Assembly: GCF_000423045.1 (NCBI RefSeq)
Contig: NZ_KE383971.1
Span: 10,092-74,091, forward strand
Length of the DNA: 64,000 nucleotides
Reading direction: 5' to 3'
Origin: Christiangramia portivictoriae DSM 23547
GTDB lineage: Bacteria > Bacteroidota > Bacteroidia > Flavobacteriales > Flavobacteriaceae
Both the position numbers and the translations under genes were made by a program. This document shows positions 8,866 through 15,762 of this stretch, one piece after another. Position 1 is the first letter of the stretch, and each line of letters opens with the position of its first letter. The notes under the pieces are model-generated. The model saw only the letters and a program-made list of their open reading frames with translations, was not told the origin of the DNA and did not search any database.

Positions 8866-9678
8866 ATGAAAAGCACTATTCAATTAAGCATTCTGTTATT
8901 CCTGGGCTTTCAGCTTGCAGTATACGCGCAGGAAACTGAAGAGACCGAGCAGTACGAACCGGTTTACATTACGATTACCACAACTCACTGGAGCGACGAT
9001 CCTGACACACATTTCTCGGGATGGTTAGATACTGAAAAGGAGTATTTCGAAAAGGTTACCAGTAAAAATGACCTTATTCTTAGTTCTGGCGTTTATACGC
9101 ACTATTTCACTCCAGATAATTCTGAAGTTGTTCTGGTGAATGTGTACAGAACCTGGAACGATATAGAGGAGGCGAACAGCAGAACTGAGGAACTCATTGC
9201 TGAAGGCTGGAAGGATGAGGAATCCAGAAAGAAATTTTTTGAAAAGCAGCGATCTTATTATTCTGCAGATCATCGGGATGAGATCTATCAATCCATGCAA
9301 TTTTCAATACCAGAAACTGTAGATAAAGAAAACCCGAAGATTTATTATGTAAGGACTGCAGATCTAAGTATGAATGGAGAGGGAACACCTGAGAACTTCA
9401 AGCAGTATTACGAAAATATCACTAAAAAGAGTAAGAAATTAAAAGGTTACTATACTCACAGGCATCTCTGGGGATCAAATGCTCGTGAAATGAACGAAGT
9501 ATTTGTATTCGATAAACTCGGTGATATTGAAGAATTCTTTGAAGAGGAACAAGGTCTTGTTAATTCTCATTGGGCAGACGAAGATGAAAGATCAGAGTTT
9601 ATGGAAGAAATGACTAAGCTGTTCACGGGAAAACATGGGGACTATGTTTACAGAAATGTTCCATCTCTAATGAAATAG
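8866..9678 (+). CDS. Exported protein of two similar halves, function unknown
   Basis: 270 residues with a clear signal peptide (MKSTIQLSILLFLGFQLAVYAQ, cleavage after about residue 21) and no lipobox, so probably periplasmic or secreted. I do not recognise a named family. The mature protein falls into two halves of ~110-120 residues that look alike: each opens with a strand (PVYITITTTHW; KIYYVRTADLSM), has a Phe/Tyr-rich helix (YFEKVTSK; YYENITKK), a histidine-containing strand (SGVYTHYF; KGYYTHRHLWG), a strand plus acidic helix (VVLVNVYRTWNDIEE; NEVFVFDKLGDIEE), and ends with an F-x(5-8)-K/Y-x-D-Y segment (SADHRDEIYQSM; TGKHGDYVYRNV). This pattern fits a ferredoxin-like alpha/beta dimer fold (NIPSNAP/ABM-like) by inference only. 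It is flanked by a 12-bp inverted repeat and has no operon partner. Confidence 0.8.
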   Translation: MKSTIQLSILLFLGFQLAVYAQETEETEQYEPVYITITTTHWSDDPDTHFSGWLDTEKEYFEKVTSKNDLILSSGVYTHYFTPDNSEVVLVNVYRTWNDIEEANSRTEELIAEGWKDEESRKKFFEKQRSYYSADHRDEIYQSMQFSIPETVDKENPKIYYVRTADLSMNGEGTPENFKQYYENITKKSKKLKGYYTHRHLWGSNAREMNEVFVFDKLGDIEEFFEEEQGLVNSHWADEDERSEFMEEMTKLFTGKHGDYVYRNVPSLMK

Positions 9679-9719
9679 GTTACAACTAATTCATAATTAA
9701 TAAGTTCCAATTCAGGAGT

Positions 9720-9736
9720 GCTCTATCACAGTTTTT
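9720..9736 (+). repeat. Right arm of 12-bp inverted repeat plus T-run
   Basis: GCTCTATCACAG (9720-9731) is the exact reverse complement of 8757-8768 and is followed by TTTTTC. It looks like the 3' half of a terminator whose 5' half is absent locally. Confidence 0.5.
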
Positions 9737-9760
9737 CTTTTGTAATTTCTTTGAATTTGT

Positions 9761-9791
9761 TTTGTGTAAATCAAAATCTAGTCTATATTTG
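9761..9791 (+). promoter_or_regulatory. Strong Bacteroidota promoter of the tRNA-Val locus
   Basis: TTTG (9761-9764), 19 bases, then TATATTTG (9784-9791): a full match to the Bacteroidota consensus. The first tRNA-like gene begins 17 bases after the box. Confidence 0.8.
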
Positions 9792-9808
9792 CATCCGCAA
9801 TCACGCAA

Positions 9809-9883
9809 GGGCGCGTAGCTCAGTTGGTTCAGAGCACTTGGTTTACACCCAAGGGGTCAGGGGTTCGAATCCCTTCGCTTAAA
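9809..9883 (+). pseudogene. Broken tRNA-Val(TAC) copy with mismatched acceptor stem
   Basis: Bases 9809-9878 are identical to the first 70 bases of the intact tRNA-Val(TAC) at 9988, including D arm, anticodon arm (loop TTTACAC) and T arm. After that the 3' acceptor strand reads TTAAA instead of GCCCA, so only the three inner pairs of the seven-base acceptor stem (GGGCGCG) can form normally. A charged, functional tRNA is unlikely. It nevertheless has the best promoter in the locus and is followed by a strong terminator hairpin. It may be a recombination relic or a tRNA-like RNA with another role. Confidence 0.75.
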
Positions 9884-9895
9884 CAAAGAGAATCA

Positions 9896-9925
9896 AAAGG
9901 TTTTCAGTAATGAAAACCTTTTTTT
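9896..9925 (+). terminator. Terminator hairpin between the two tRNA-Val(TAC) copies
   Basis: Perfect 11-bp stem AAAGGTTTTCA/TGAAAACCTTT, loop GTAA, then TTTT. A second small hairpin (ACTCAG/CTGAGT, 9932-9951) follows before the intact tRNA. Confidence 0.8.
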
Positions 9926-9987
9926 AGCTTAACTCAGTATAGCTGCTGAGTAGTGAATGCGAAAGTTTATTGTATACCGATATAATC

Positions 9988-10062
9988 GGGCGCGTAGCTC
10001 AGTTGGTTCAGAGCACTTGGTTTACACCCAAGGGGTCAGGGGTTCGAATCCCTTCGCGCCCA
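9988..10062 (+). tRNA. tRNA-Val (anticodon TAC)
   Basis: 75 bases folding as a complete cloverleaf: acceptor GGGCGCG/CGCGCCC with discriminator A, D arm AGCTCAGTTGGTTCAGAGC, anticodon stem CTTGG/CCAAG around loop TTTACAC (anticodon TAC, reads GUA), T arm with GGTTCGAATCC. CCA is not encoded, as usual in this phylum. No TAnnTTTG box is visible in the 60 bases upstream. Confidence 0.95.
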
Positions 10063-10070
10063 CTTATAGA

Positions 10071-10099
10071 AAAGGCTTCCAGATTGGAAGCCTTTTTTT
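10071..10099 (+). terminator. Terminator after tRNA-Val(TAC)
   Basis: Ten-bp stem AAAGGCTTCC/GGAAGCCTTT with loop AGATT, then TTTT, starting 9 bases after the tRNA. Confidence 0.85.
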
Positions 10100-10115
10100 A
10101 TATAATGTCTTTTTC

Positions 10116-10123
10116 TATATTTG
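10116..10123 (+). promoter_or_regulatory. TATATTTG promoter box of tRNA-Val(GAC)
   Basis: Exact TAnnTTTG match located 7 bases before the mature tRNA 5' end, so transcription must start at or next to the tRNA itself. Confidence 0.7.
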
Positions 10124-10130
10124 ACTGCAT

Positions 10131-10205
10131 GGGTGATTAGCTCAGTTGGTTCAGAGCACTACCTTGACAGGGTAGGGGTCACTGGTTCGAATCCAGTATC
10201 ACTCA
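10131..10205 (+). tRNA. tRNA-Val (anticodon GAC)
   Basis: 75-base cloverleaf: acceptor GGGTGAT/ATCACTC (one G-U pair), discriminator A, D arm AGCTCAGTTGGTTCAGAGC, anticodon stem CTACC/GGTAG around TTGACAG (anticodon GAC, reads GUC/GUU), T arm GGTTCGAATCC. It has its own promoter and terminator. Confidence 0.95.
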
Positions 10206-10225
10206 CAAGTATGATTACTTCAATT

Positions 10226-10252
10226 AAAAAAAGGTTCCTAAGGAACCTTTTT
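10226..10252. terminator. Bidirectional terminator after tRNA-Val(GAC)
   Basis: AAGGTTCC/GGAACCTT stem (10231-10238 and 10242-10249) with flanking A-run and T-run, so it can act on both strands: after the tRNA on + and after the small minus-strand ORF and murF on -. Confidence 0.8.
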
Positions 10253-10275
10253 GTTTATTTATTCATATTCTTGCC

Positions 10276-10365
10276 TTAAGAGAGCAGAGTTATTATCATA
10301 ATGATAAGCGCTACTATTGTAACCCCTAAAGCCGTTATTAAAAGTTTGTATTGTTTTTTTAGCAT
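10276..10365 (-). CDS. Possible 29-residue single-pass membrane peptide
   Basis: A minus-strand ATG at 10365 opens a 29-codon frame ending at 10276. The peptide has a basic start (MLKKQYK) followed by an unbroken hydrophobic stretch of about 20 residues (ITALGVTIVALIIMIITLL), the pattern of a small transmembrane protein with a cytoplasmic N-terminus. It lies 81 bases downstream of murF on the same strand and ends 24 bases before a bidirectional terminator, so it could be the last cistron of the murF transcript. No convincing Shine-Dalgarno sequence. Coding status is unproven. Confidence 0.45.
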   Translation of the reverse strand: MLKKQYKLLITALGVTIVALIIMIITLLS

Positions 10366-10446
10366 GTGCGAAGCTAATCATAAGTAACAGCTATTATTAA
10401 CCGCTTTGAAATAGATAATGCCTCATAAGACTAAAACTTACAATTT

Positions 10447-11763
10447 TTAACTTTTTGCAGTATTCGATTTTTCTGCAGGAATCTTTTCAAGTACTCTCTC
10501 TAATGCCATGCCTCTGGAGCCTTTAATTAGGAAATAGCAATTATGAAAATTTGTTTCTTCCAGATGCTTTTTCAAAGCTTCCATAGATTTAAATTTAAAA
10601 GTGAAACTACTGGAGGTCTCGGTTAGGTTAAAGTTGTCTCCAAGCAGATAAATCTCTGTAAGGTTGCCGTTTTCAGCGTCTGTAACGATGGTTTGATGCT
10701 CAACCGGGGCAGCGCTTCCTAATTCAAACATATCGCCCAGAATAGCTATTTTCTGTTTACTGGTTTTTAGTGCTGAAAAGTTTTGTAATGCTGCCTGCAT
10801 GCTCGTTGGATTAGCGTTGTACGCATCCAGAATAATAGTATTGCTTCCAGCCTCGATCATCTCAGATCTATTGTTATTTGGTGAGTACGCTGCTATCGAC
10901 TTCTCTATTTCATCAAATGGGACCTTGAAATAAAGTCCTATGCATAATGCGGCGGCCATATTTCTTCCATTGTAATTGCCGGTTAGTTTGCTAATGAAGT
11001 CAGTTTGATTATAATGCACACCAGCGTACTTTTCACCGTCCAAATACTTTACCTGAACTTCAGATTCTGGATTTTCTCCAAATGCAAAGGTGTGTTTGTA
11101 ATTTCTGTGTTTGTGTTGAACTTCGTCATCCAGGTTCAAAAAGATTAATTTTGTTTCTTCCTGTAGATGTCTGTACAGCTCAGTTTTTGCTTTGATTACG
11201 CCTTCAAGGCTTCCAAATCCTTCCAGATGTGCCTTTCCAAAATTTGTGATATATCCGTAATCAGGATTTGCAATGCTGCATAAGAATGCAATTTCCTTTG
11301 GATGATTAGCACCCATTTCCACAATCCCGAATTCGGTTTGCTGATCCATGGATAGCAAGGTAAGTGGAACACCTATATGATTATTCAGGTTCCCATGCGT
11401 GGCGATGGTTTTAAATTTCCTGGAAAGCACAGCATTAATCAATTCTTTTGTGGTGGTTTTACCATTGCTGCCTGTAATCGCCAGAATTGGAAGTCCTAAG
11501 TAGTTTCTATGGAACAGCGCTAGCTTCTGTAAAGCTTCCAGTACGTTCTTCACTAATATATACTGCTCGCTGGACTCCGCTACTAACTTGTCATCTACTA
11601 CCGCATATCGCGCACCGGCGGCAAGTGCATCTGCTGCAAATAAATTTCCGTCAAAATTTGCGCCTTTCAGGGCGAAAAACATGGATCCATGTTGAATTTT
11701 TCTGGTATCTGTACTTGCTCCACTGCATAGTAGGAAGCGCTGGTGTAGTCTGGCTGTATTCAT
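10447..11763 (-). CDS. murF: UDP-MurNAc-tripeptide D-alanyl-D-alanine ligase MurF
   Basis: Adds D-Ala-D-Ala to the UDP-MurNAc tripeptide, the last cytoplasmic amino acid step of peptidoglycan precursor synthesis. 438 residues with N-terminal substrate domain (DTRKIQHGSMFFALKG), P-loop ITGSNGKTTTKEL (K about 102), FGIVEMGANHPKEI, and C-terminal Mur domain with LDAYNANPTSM and AILGDMFELG, which are specific for MurF among Mur ligases. The ATG at 11763 lies only 18 bases from the terminator-like hairpin after gldJ, leaving no room for its own promoter. It is separate from any dcw cluster. Confidence 0.95.
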   Translation of the reverse strand: MNTARLHQRFLLCSGASTDTRKIQHGSMFFALKGANFDGNLFAADALAAGARYAVVDDKLVAESSEQYILVKNVLEALQKLALFHRNYLGLPILAITGSNGKTTTKELINAVLSRKFKTIATHGNLNNHIGVPLTLLSMDQQTEFGIVEMGANHPKEIAFLCSIANPDYGYITNFGKAHLEGFGSLEGVIKAKTELYRHLQEETKLIFLNLDDEVQHKHRNYKHTFAFGENPESEVQVKYLDGEKYAGVHYNQTDFISKLTGNYNGRNMAAALCIGLYFKVPFDEIEKSIAAYSPNNNRSEMIEAGSNTIILDAYNANPTSMQAALQNFSALKTSKQKIAILGDMFELGSAAPVEHQTIVTDAENGNLTEIYLLGDNFNLTETSSSFTFKFKSMEALKKHLEETNFHNCYFLIKGSRGMALERVLEKIPAEKSNTAKS

Positions 11764-11773
11764 AAAATAAAGC

Positions 11774-11805
11774 TATAAAAAAAGCCCTAAACAGGTTAGG
11801 GCTTT
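11774..11805 (-). terminator. Hairpin between gldJ and murF (minus strand)
   Basis: Stem AAAGCCCTAA/TTAGGGCTTT (11781-11790 and 11796-11805); read on the minus strand it is followed by a T-run. It lies 23 bases after gldJ and 18 bases before murF, so it is either a leaky terminator or an attenuator for murF. Confidence 0.75.
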
Positions 11806-11828
11806 AAGGTTAATTTATGTTTGCTATG

Positions 11829-13523
11829 CTAGTTGCTTCTGGCAGTCTTATTGTTGTCAAGCGACTTGGAACCAACTCTGGACATCGCATTTCTAAAACC
11901 AATATAGTCTGTTGCCATATCCTGCGGGAAATATCTTCTTTGTGCTGGATCTAACCAGTAAGCACGATCTCTCCAGCTACCACCTTTGTACACTCTAACT
12001 TCGTCGCTTACAAGGGTAGTTCTCTTTTCAGTATCATAACCTCTCTTGGATAGGGATGCATCAGAGCTACTGTCGGCATAAGTGAAGTTGTCATATTTCG
12101 GAGAATTATACATTCTCTTGTTTGGATCTTCATCATCCTGCTGAAAAGCCTGATAATATCTACTTGAACTCTTGTCACCATCACGAAAGTTTCTCTGGTC
12201 ACTATCCGTAAAGTTAGTTCTCATATAAGTGTCTTCTTCAGTAACCGCTACCTGAGCAATTTCCCCGGGAAGATTTCTTGCAACCAGTTTTCCATTGCTT
12301 AAAGTGTCGTATACCACATCATCTGTCCCAACCACTTTTACTGAGCCATCTTCATTGATAGCATGTTTGGTGTAAACGTTACCACGATAGTAGTTGAAGT
12401 CATTAAATTCATCATCCACTATAGGTCTGTAAACATCTGCCACCCATTCTGAAACGTTCCCGGCCATATCGTAAAGACCAAAATCGTTGGGTTCGTAAGA
12501 TTTAACTTCAGCAGTAATATCAGCTCCATCATCGCTCCATCCGGCGATTCCACCATAGTCACCATCACCTTGCTTAAAGTTAGCCAGCTGATCTCCCATT
12601 TTCTTTACATCACCATTTCTGGTATACTGTCCATCCCACGGGTATTTCTTTCTTCCACGATAAGTGTTGTAACTTCTAATGCCTGTAAGACCCAGGGCTG
12701 CGTATTCCCATTCTGCTTCAGTTGGAAGCCTGTATTCGGGATATATCAAACCACTTTCACGGCCCGGATATACCTTTTTAATAGGGTTTCCTGCTTCGTT
12801 GGTTTCAGAAAGTCTGTCCTGGGATTTGTCTCCACCCTGGCTAATTTCAGTATTACCTCCATAAGCCTTGCTTGGTGAATGAATGTAAGTATCGGTATTA
12901 AAGGTAGAACCTGCAGCTACATCTGTATATCTTGCACCTTCCTTAATAAAGCCTTCTTTCTCAAGATTACTTTCATTTACACGATCTGTTCTCCATTTAC
13001 TAAATTCTACCGCCTGTATCCAGCTAACTCCCACTACAGGATACTCAGCGTAAGCGGGATGACGAAGATAGTTTGTAACCATGGTTTCGTTGTATCCCAA
13101 ACGGTTTCTCCATACCAGTGTATCTGGCAGAGCGCCAGTATAAATATTTCTGTAGTTCTCTTCACTTGGTGGGAAGACCTTTCTTAGCCAATCGAGATAT
13201 TCAAGGTACATTTTATTAGTCACCTCGGTTTCATCCATATAAAATGATTGCACGTGCTGCTGAGTTGGAGTATTGTTCCAGTCATGCATCGGGTCGTCTG
13301 CAACACGTCCCATAGTGTAGGTTCCTCCTTCAACAAATACAAGTCCCGGTGCAGCTTCCTGCTCCTTGTAATCTGTATTGTACTGGAAGCCACCTTCGTC
13401 AGAATTGATATCCCAACCGGTTGCTCTAGAGGTGTTTTTGTAATTGTTCGACTTATTACAGCTTAGTAAGCTTACGCCACAAACCACAGTAATTACGGCT
13501 TTTAAAGCTACATTCAATTTCAT
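11829..13523 (-). CDS. gldJ: Gliding motility lipoprotein GldJ
   Basis: Outer-membrane-associated lipoprotein needed for gliding and stability of GldK in the type IX secretion/motility apparatus. 564 residues with a lipoprotein signal (LLSC, Cys22) and a formylglycine-generating-enzyme-like fold: FVEGGTYTMGR (about 64-74), YMDETEVTNKMY, PVVGVSWIQAVEFSKW, YRLPTEAEWEYAA, DMAGNVSEWVADVY and the C-terminal VYKGGSWRD...YIGFRNAM. GldJ keeps the fold of sulfatase-modifying enzymes but serves a structural role. The gene is divergent from porV, as expected, but porU is not between them. A hairpin follows the stop. Confidence 0.93.
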   Translation of the reverse strand: MKLNVALKAVITVVCGVSLLSCNKSNNYKNTSRATGWDINSDEGGFQYNTDYKEQEAAPGLVFVEGGTYTMGRVADDPMHDWNNTPTQQHVQSFYMDETEVTNKMYLEYLDWLRKVFPPSEENYRNIYTGALPDTLVWRNRLGYNETMVTNYLRHPAYAEYPVVGVSWIQAVEFSKWRTDRVNESNLEKEGFIKEGARYTDVAAGSTFNTDTYIHSPSKAYGGNTEISQGGDKSQDRLSETNEAGNPIKKVYPGRESGLIYPEYRLPTEAEWEYAALGLTGIRSYNTYRGRKKYPWDGQYTRNGDVKKMGDQLANFKQGDGDYGGIAGWSDDGADITAEVKSYEPNDFGLYDMAGNVSEWVADVYRPIVDDEFNDFNYYRGNVYTKHAINEDGSVKVVGTDDVVYDTLSNGKLVARNLPGEIAQVAVTEEDTYMRTNFTDSDQRNFRDGDKSSSRYYQAFQQDDEDPNKRMYNSPKYDNFTYADSSSDASLSKRGYDTEKRTTLVSDEVRVYKGGSWRDRAYWLDPAQRRYFPQDMATDYIGFRNAMSRVGSKSLDNNKTARSN

Positions 13524-13784
13524 AGTATTCCCTTCTTAAATGATAGAAAATTAGGCTTTGCAATATACTAATTAACGATAAATGTACAAGATTATTTTGT
13601 TAATTCTAAAAGCGTCACAGATCCCATAACTGCTTGATATACTTGCTGGTATAAGTTGTTTATAGATGCTTAATTTTTAGATTGTTAGCTTTTAATTGAA
13701 CTGTGCACCAGTAAATGTCTATCGGGTTTTGATAGTGCGGGTAGAAACCACAAGTTGTTTAGGTATTGCAAAACTCATCATATG

Positions 13785-13801
13785 TACAATAATTTATTGT
13801 A
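13785..13801. promoter_or_regulatory. 17-bp palindrome, possible operator
   Basis: TACAATAATTTATTGTA is a perfect inverted repeat (8-bp arms around one base) roughly in the middle of the divergent gldJ-porV region. It could bind a dimeric regulator; AT-rich palindromes can also arise by chance. Confidence 0.35.
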
Positions 13802-13908
13802 TTTTGAGTTATAACTGTTTAAGATCTAGTGGTCTTATAATATCCTCAGTTTAACCCTTAACTAAGGCATTTTAGCTAAATGAAGCTTTCTTAACAGGAA
13901 TATTACTA

Positions 13909-13916
13909 TATATTTG
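13909..13916 (+). promoter_or_regulatory. TATATTTG promoter box of porV
   Basis: Exact TAnnTTTG match, 24 bases before the porV ATG. Confidence 0.6.
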
Positions 13917-13940
13917 TTTATCATTCATTCATAACCAACA

Positions 13941-15095
13941 ATGAAAAAAACTACAATCTTGTTGATCGCGACAATTTTCCTTGTCGACTTTTCAATTTTT
14001 GCACAGGAGGATAGTGGCGATCGTGTGATAACTACAGCCGTTCCCTTTTTGCTTGTAGCGGCAGATGCCAGGGCTGCAGGGATGGGAGATCAGGGGGTTG
14101 CTACCTCTCCAGATGTTTTTTCGCAGCAATGGAATCCTGCAAAATATGCTTTTGCAACCAGTGAAAACGGGGTCTCAGTCTCTTATACACCTTATCTAAG
14201 CGAGATAGTGAATGATATTTTCCTGGGAAGTCTAAACTATTTTCATAAAATTGATGATAGAAGTGCGGCGGCCGCTTCATTAAGGTATTTCAGTCTTGGT
14301 TCCATCGAAACCCGGGAAATTTTTGAACAGGCGCCAATCCTGGTGAATCCAAACGAACTGACTTTCGATGTTTCCTATTCCTTAAAATTGAGCGATTTCA
14401 TATCCATGGCCGTTGCAGGTCGTTATTTAAGATCTGATCTTGGTTTACAGGATAACGAGGATCTTGGAGCAGCCTCTACCTTTGGGGTGGATGTAGCAGC
14501 TTATTATCAGAGTGCTAATCTAACTTTTGGAGGTTTTGACGGGCAATGGAGATTAGGTGCTAATATCGCCAATATTGGACCTAAAATGAAATATGATGAT
14601 GCAGGTCAGGAAAACTTTATCCCAACTAACCTAAAGCTTGGAGGTGGTTTTGATTTTATCTTTGATGTGGACAATAAGCTCGGGACTTACGTGGAATTCA
14701 ATAAACTTTTAGTGCCAACACCACAGGATTTTAATGGAGATGGTCAGATTACTGCGGAAGATGATTTGATTTACAATGAAACCAGTTCTATAGGTGGTAT
14801 TTTCGAATCATTTGGAGATGCCCCAGATGGCTTTTCGGAAGAGCTGAAAGAAGTGACAGTAGCGGTGGGTGCAGAATATTGGTATCAGGAAAAATTTGCT
14901 TTGAGAGCAGGTTACTTTAATGAAAGTGATCAAAAAGGTTTTAGAAAATTCTTTTCCCTTGGAGCCGGGTTCGCTTATGAGTCTGTAGTGATTGATGCTT
15001 CTTATCTGTTCTCAACTTCCACCGTGCCCAGTCCACTGGAAGGAACTCTTAGATTTGGTTTGAGTTATAACTTTGGCGAAACTTTCAATAATTAA
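13941..15095 (+). CDS. porV: Type IX secretion outer membrane protein PorV
   Basis: Outer-membrane beta-barrel of the FadL-like type that accepts T9SS cargo from the SprA translocon and passes it to the PorU sortase. 384 residues with a signal peptide (cleavage after IFAQ, about residue 22) and the PorV start VITTAVPFLLVAADARAAGMGDQGVATSPDVFSQQWNPAKYAF type signature. The rest alternates short strands ending in an aromatic residue, closing with LRFGLSYNFGE as expected for a barrel. Its position beside gldJ and upstream of cdd matches other Flavobacteriaceae, except that porU is missing. It must handle the type A cargo seen at the start of the window. Confidence 0.92.
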   Translation: MKKTTILLIATIFLVDFSIFAQEDSGDRVITTAVPFLLVAADARAAGMGDQGVATSPDVFSQQWNPAKYAFATSENGVSVSYTPYLSEIVNDIFLGSLNYFHKIDDRSAAAASLRYFSLGSIETREIFEQAPILVNPNELTFDVSYSLKLSDFISMAVAGRYLRSDLGLQDNEDLGAASTFGVDVAAYYQSANLTFGGFDGQWRLGANIANIGPKMKYDDAGQENFIPTNLKLGGGFDFIFDVDNKLGTYVEFNKLLVPTPQDFNGDGQITAEDDLIYNETSSIGGIFESFGDAPDGFSEELKEVTVAVGAEYWYQEKFALRAGYFNESDQKGFRKFFSLGAGFAYESVVIDASYLFSTSTVPSPLEGTLRFGLSYNFGETFNN

Positions 15096-15118
15096 ACAAA
15101 ATATTTTCAATTATCTGC

Positions 15119-15151
15119 AAATCGGGGGTCCCATGGATTTCCGATTTTGTT
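15119..15151 (+). terminator. Possible terminator after porV
   Basis: AAATCGG/CCGATTT arms separated by 15 bases, followed by TGTTGTCTTT. The long loop makes this less certain than the other hairpins. Confidence 0.4.
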
Positions 15152-15168
15152 GTCTTTAATAAGCACTG

Positions 15169-15651
15169 ATGAAAAAATTAGAAATTACTACAAGTCTCGA
15201 AATTTACGATTCTATTCAGGAGCTTTCCGTAGAGCTGCAGGACCTCATGAAGCAGGCTGTAGAAGTAAGAGAGAAAGCCTATGCACCATACTCGCAATTT
15301 AAGGTAGGTGCCGCAATTCTACTGGATAATGGAGAGGTTGTAGTAGGTAGCAACCAGGAAAATGCTTCCTATCCTTCAGGTCTTTGTGCTGAAAGAACCG
15401 CGGTGTATTATGCCGGGGCGAAATTCCCGGAATCGAGGATACTTAAGATCGCCATCACGGCACGTTCCATGAATCAGGAAATAAGTACACCTGTGCCTCC
15501 CTGCGGTGCTTGCAGACAGGCGCTTGTAGAGTATGAAGTGAAGCAAAAGGAACCTATTGAGCTATTTTTCATGGGTGAAACCGGAGAAGTGATGAAAGCA
15601 GCATCGGTAGCCGAGATTCTTCCTTTGGTTTTTGACAGTGATTGTCTATAA
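15169..15651 (+). CDS. cdd: Cytidine deaminase
   Basis: Zinc-dependent deamination of cytidine/deoxycytidine to uridine in pyrimidine salvage. 160 residues with the catalytic CAERTA motif (zinc Cys73, proton-shuttling Glu75) and PCGACRQ (zinc Cys112 and Cys115), plus the SQFKVGAA and NQENASYPSG substrate motifs. Length is typical for the homotetrameric form. Its location between porV and pdhA is a conserved Flavobacteriaceae arrangement; I infer no functional link. Confidence 0.95.
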   Translation: MKKLEITTSLEIYDSIQELSVELQDLMKQAVEVREKAYAPYSQFKVGAAILLDNGEVVVGSNQENASYPSGLCAERTAVYYAGAKFPESRILKIAITARSMNQEISTPVPPCGACRQALVEYEVKQKEPIELFFMGETGEVMKAASVAEILPLVFDSDCL

Positions 15652-15703
15652 GGTTTTCGTAATTTTTTGCTTTAAAACTGTTTTCGTTTCTTGCTGAAAA
15701 TAG

Positions 15704-15711
15704 TATTTTTG
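15704..15711 (+). promoter_or_regulatory. TATTTTTG promoter box of the pdhA-pdhC operon
   Basis: TAnnTTTG match 51 bases before the pdhA start. Confidence 0.5.
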
Positions 15712-15762
15712 TTATCCGCTCGGCAAAACCAATCTGTCTGGCCTTTTAAATATAAATTTTAG

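Larger units (their letters stand above)
13524..13940. other. 417-base gldJ-porV intergenic region
   Basis: AT-rich divergent control region. It holds no ORF longer than about ten codons that I can support and no remnant of porU. It contains a TACATTTA box for gldJ on the minus strand (13579-13586, weak), a 17-bp palindrome at 13785-13801 and the porV promoter box at 13909-13916. Confidence 0.6.

Noticed and set aside
9932-9951. Small hairpin ACTCAG/CTGAGT as a second terminator
   Set aside because: No T-run follows, so I list it only as part of the tRNA spacer.
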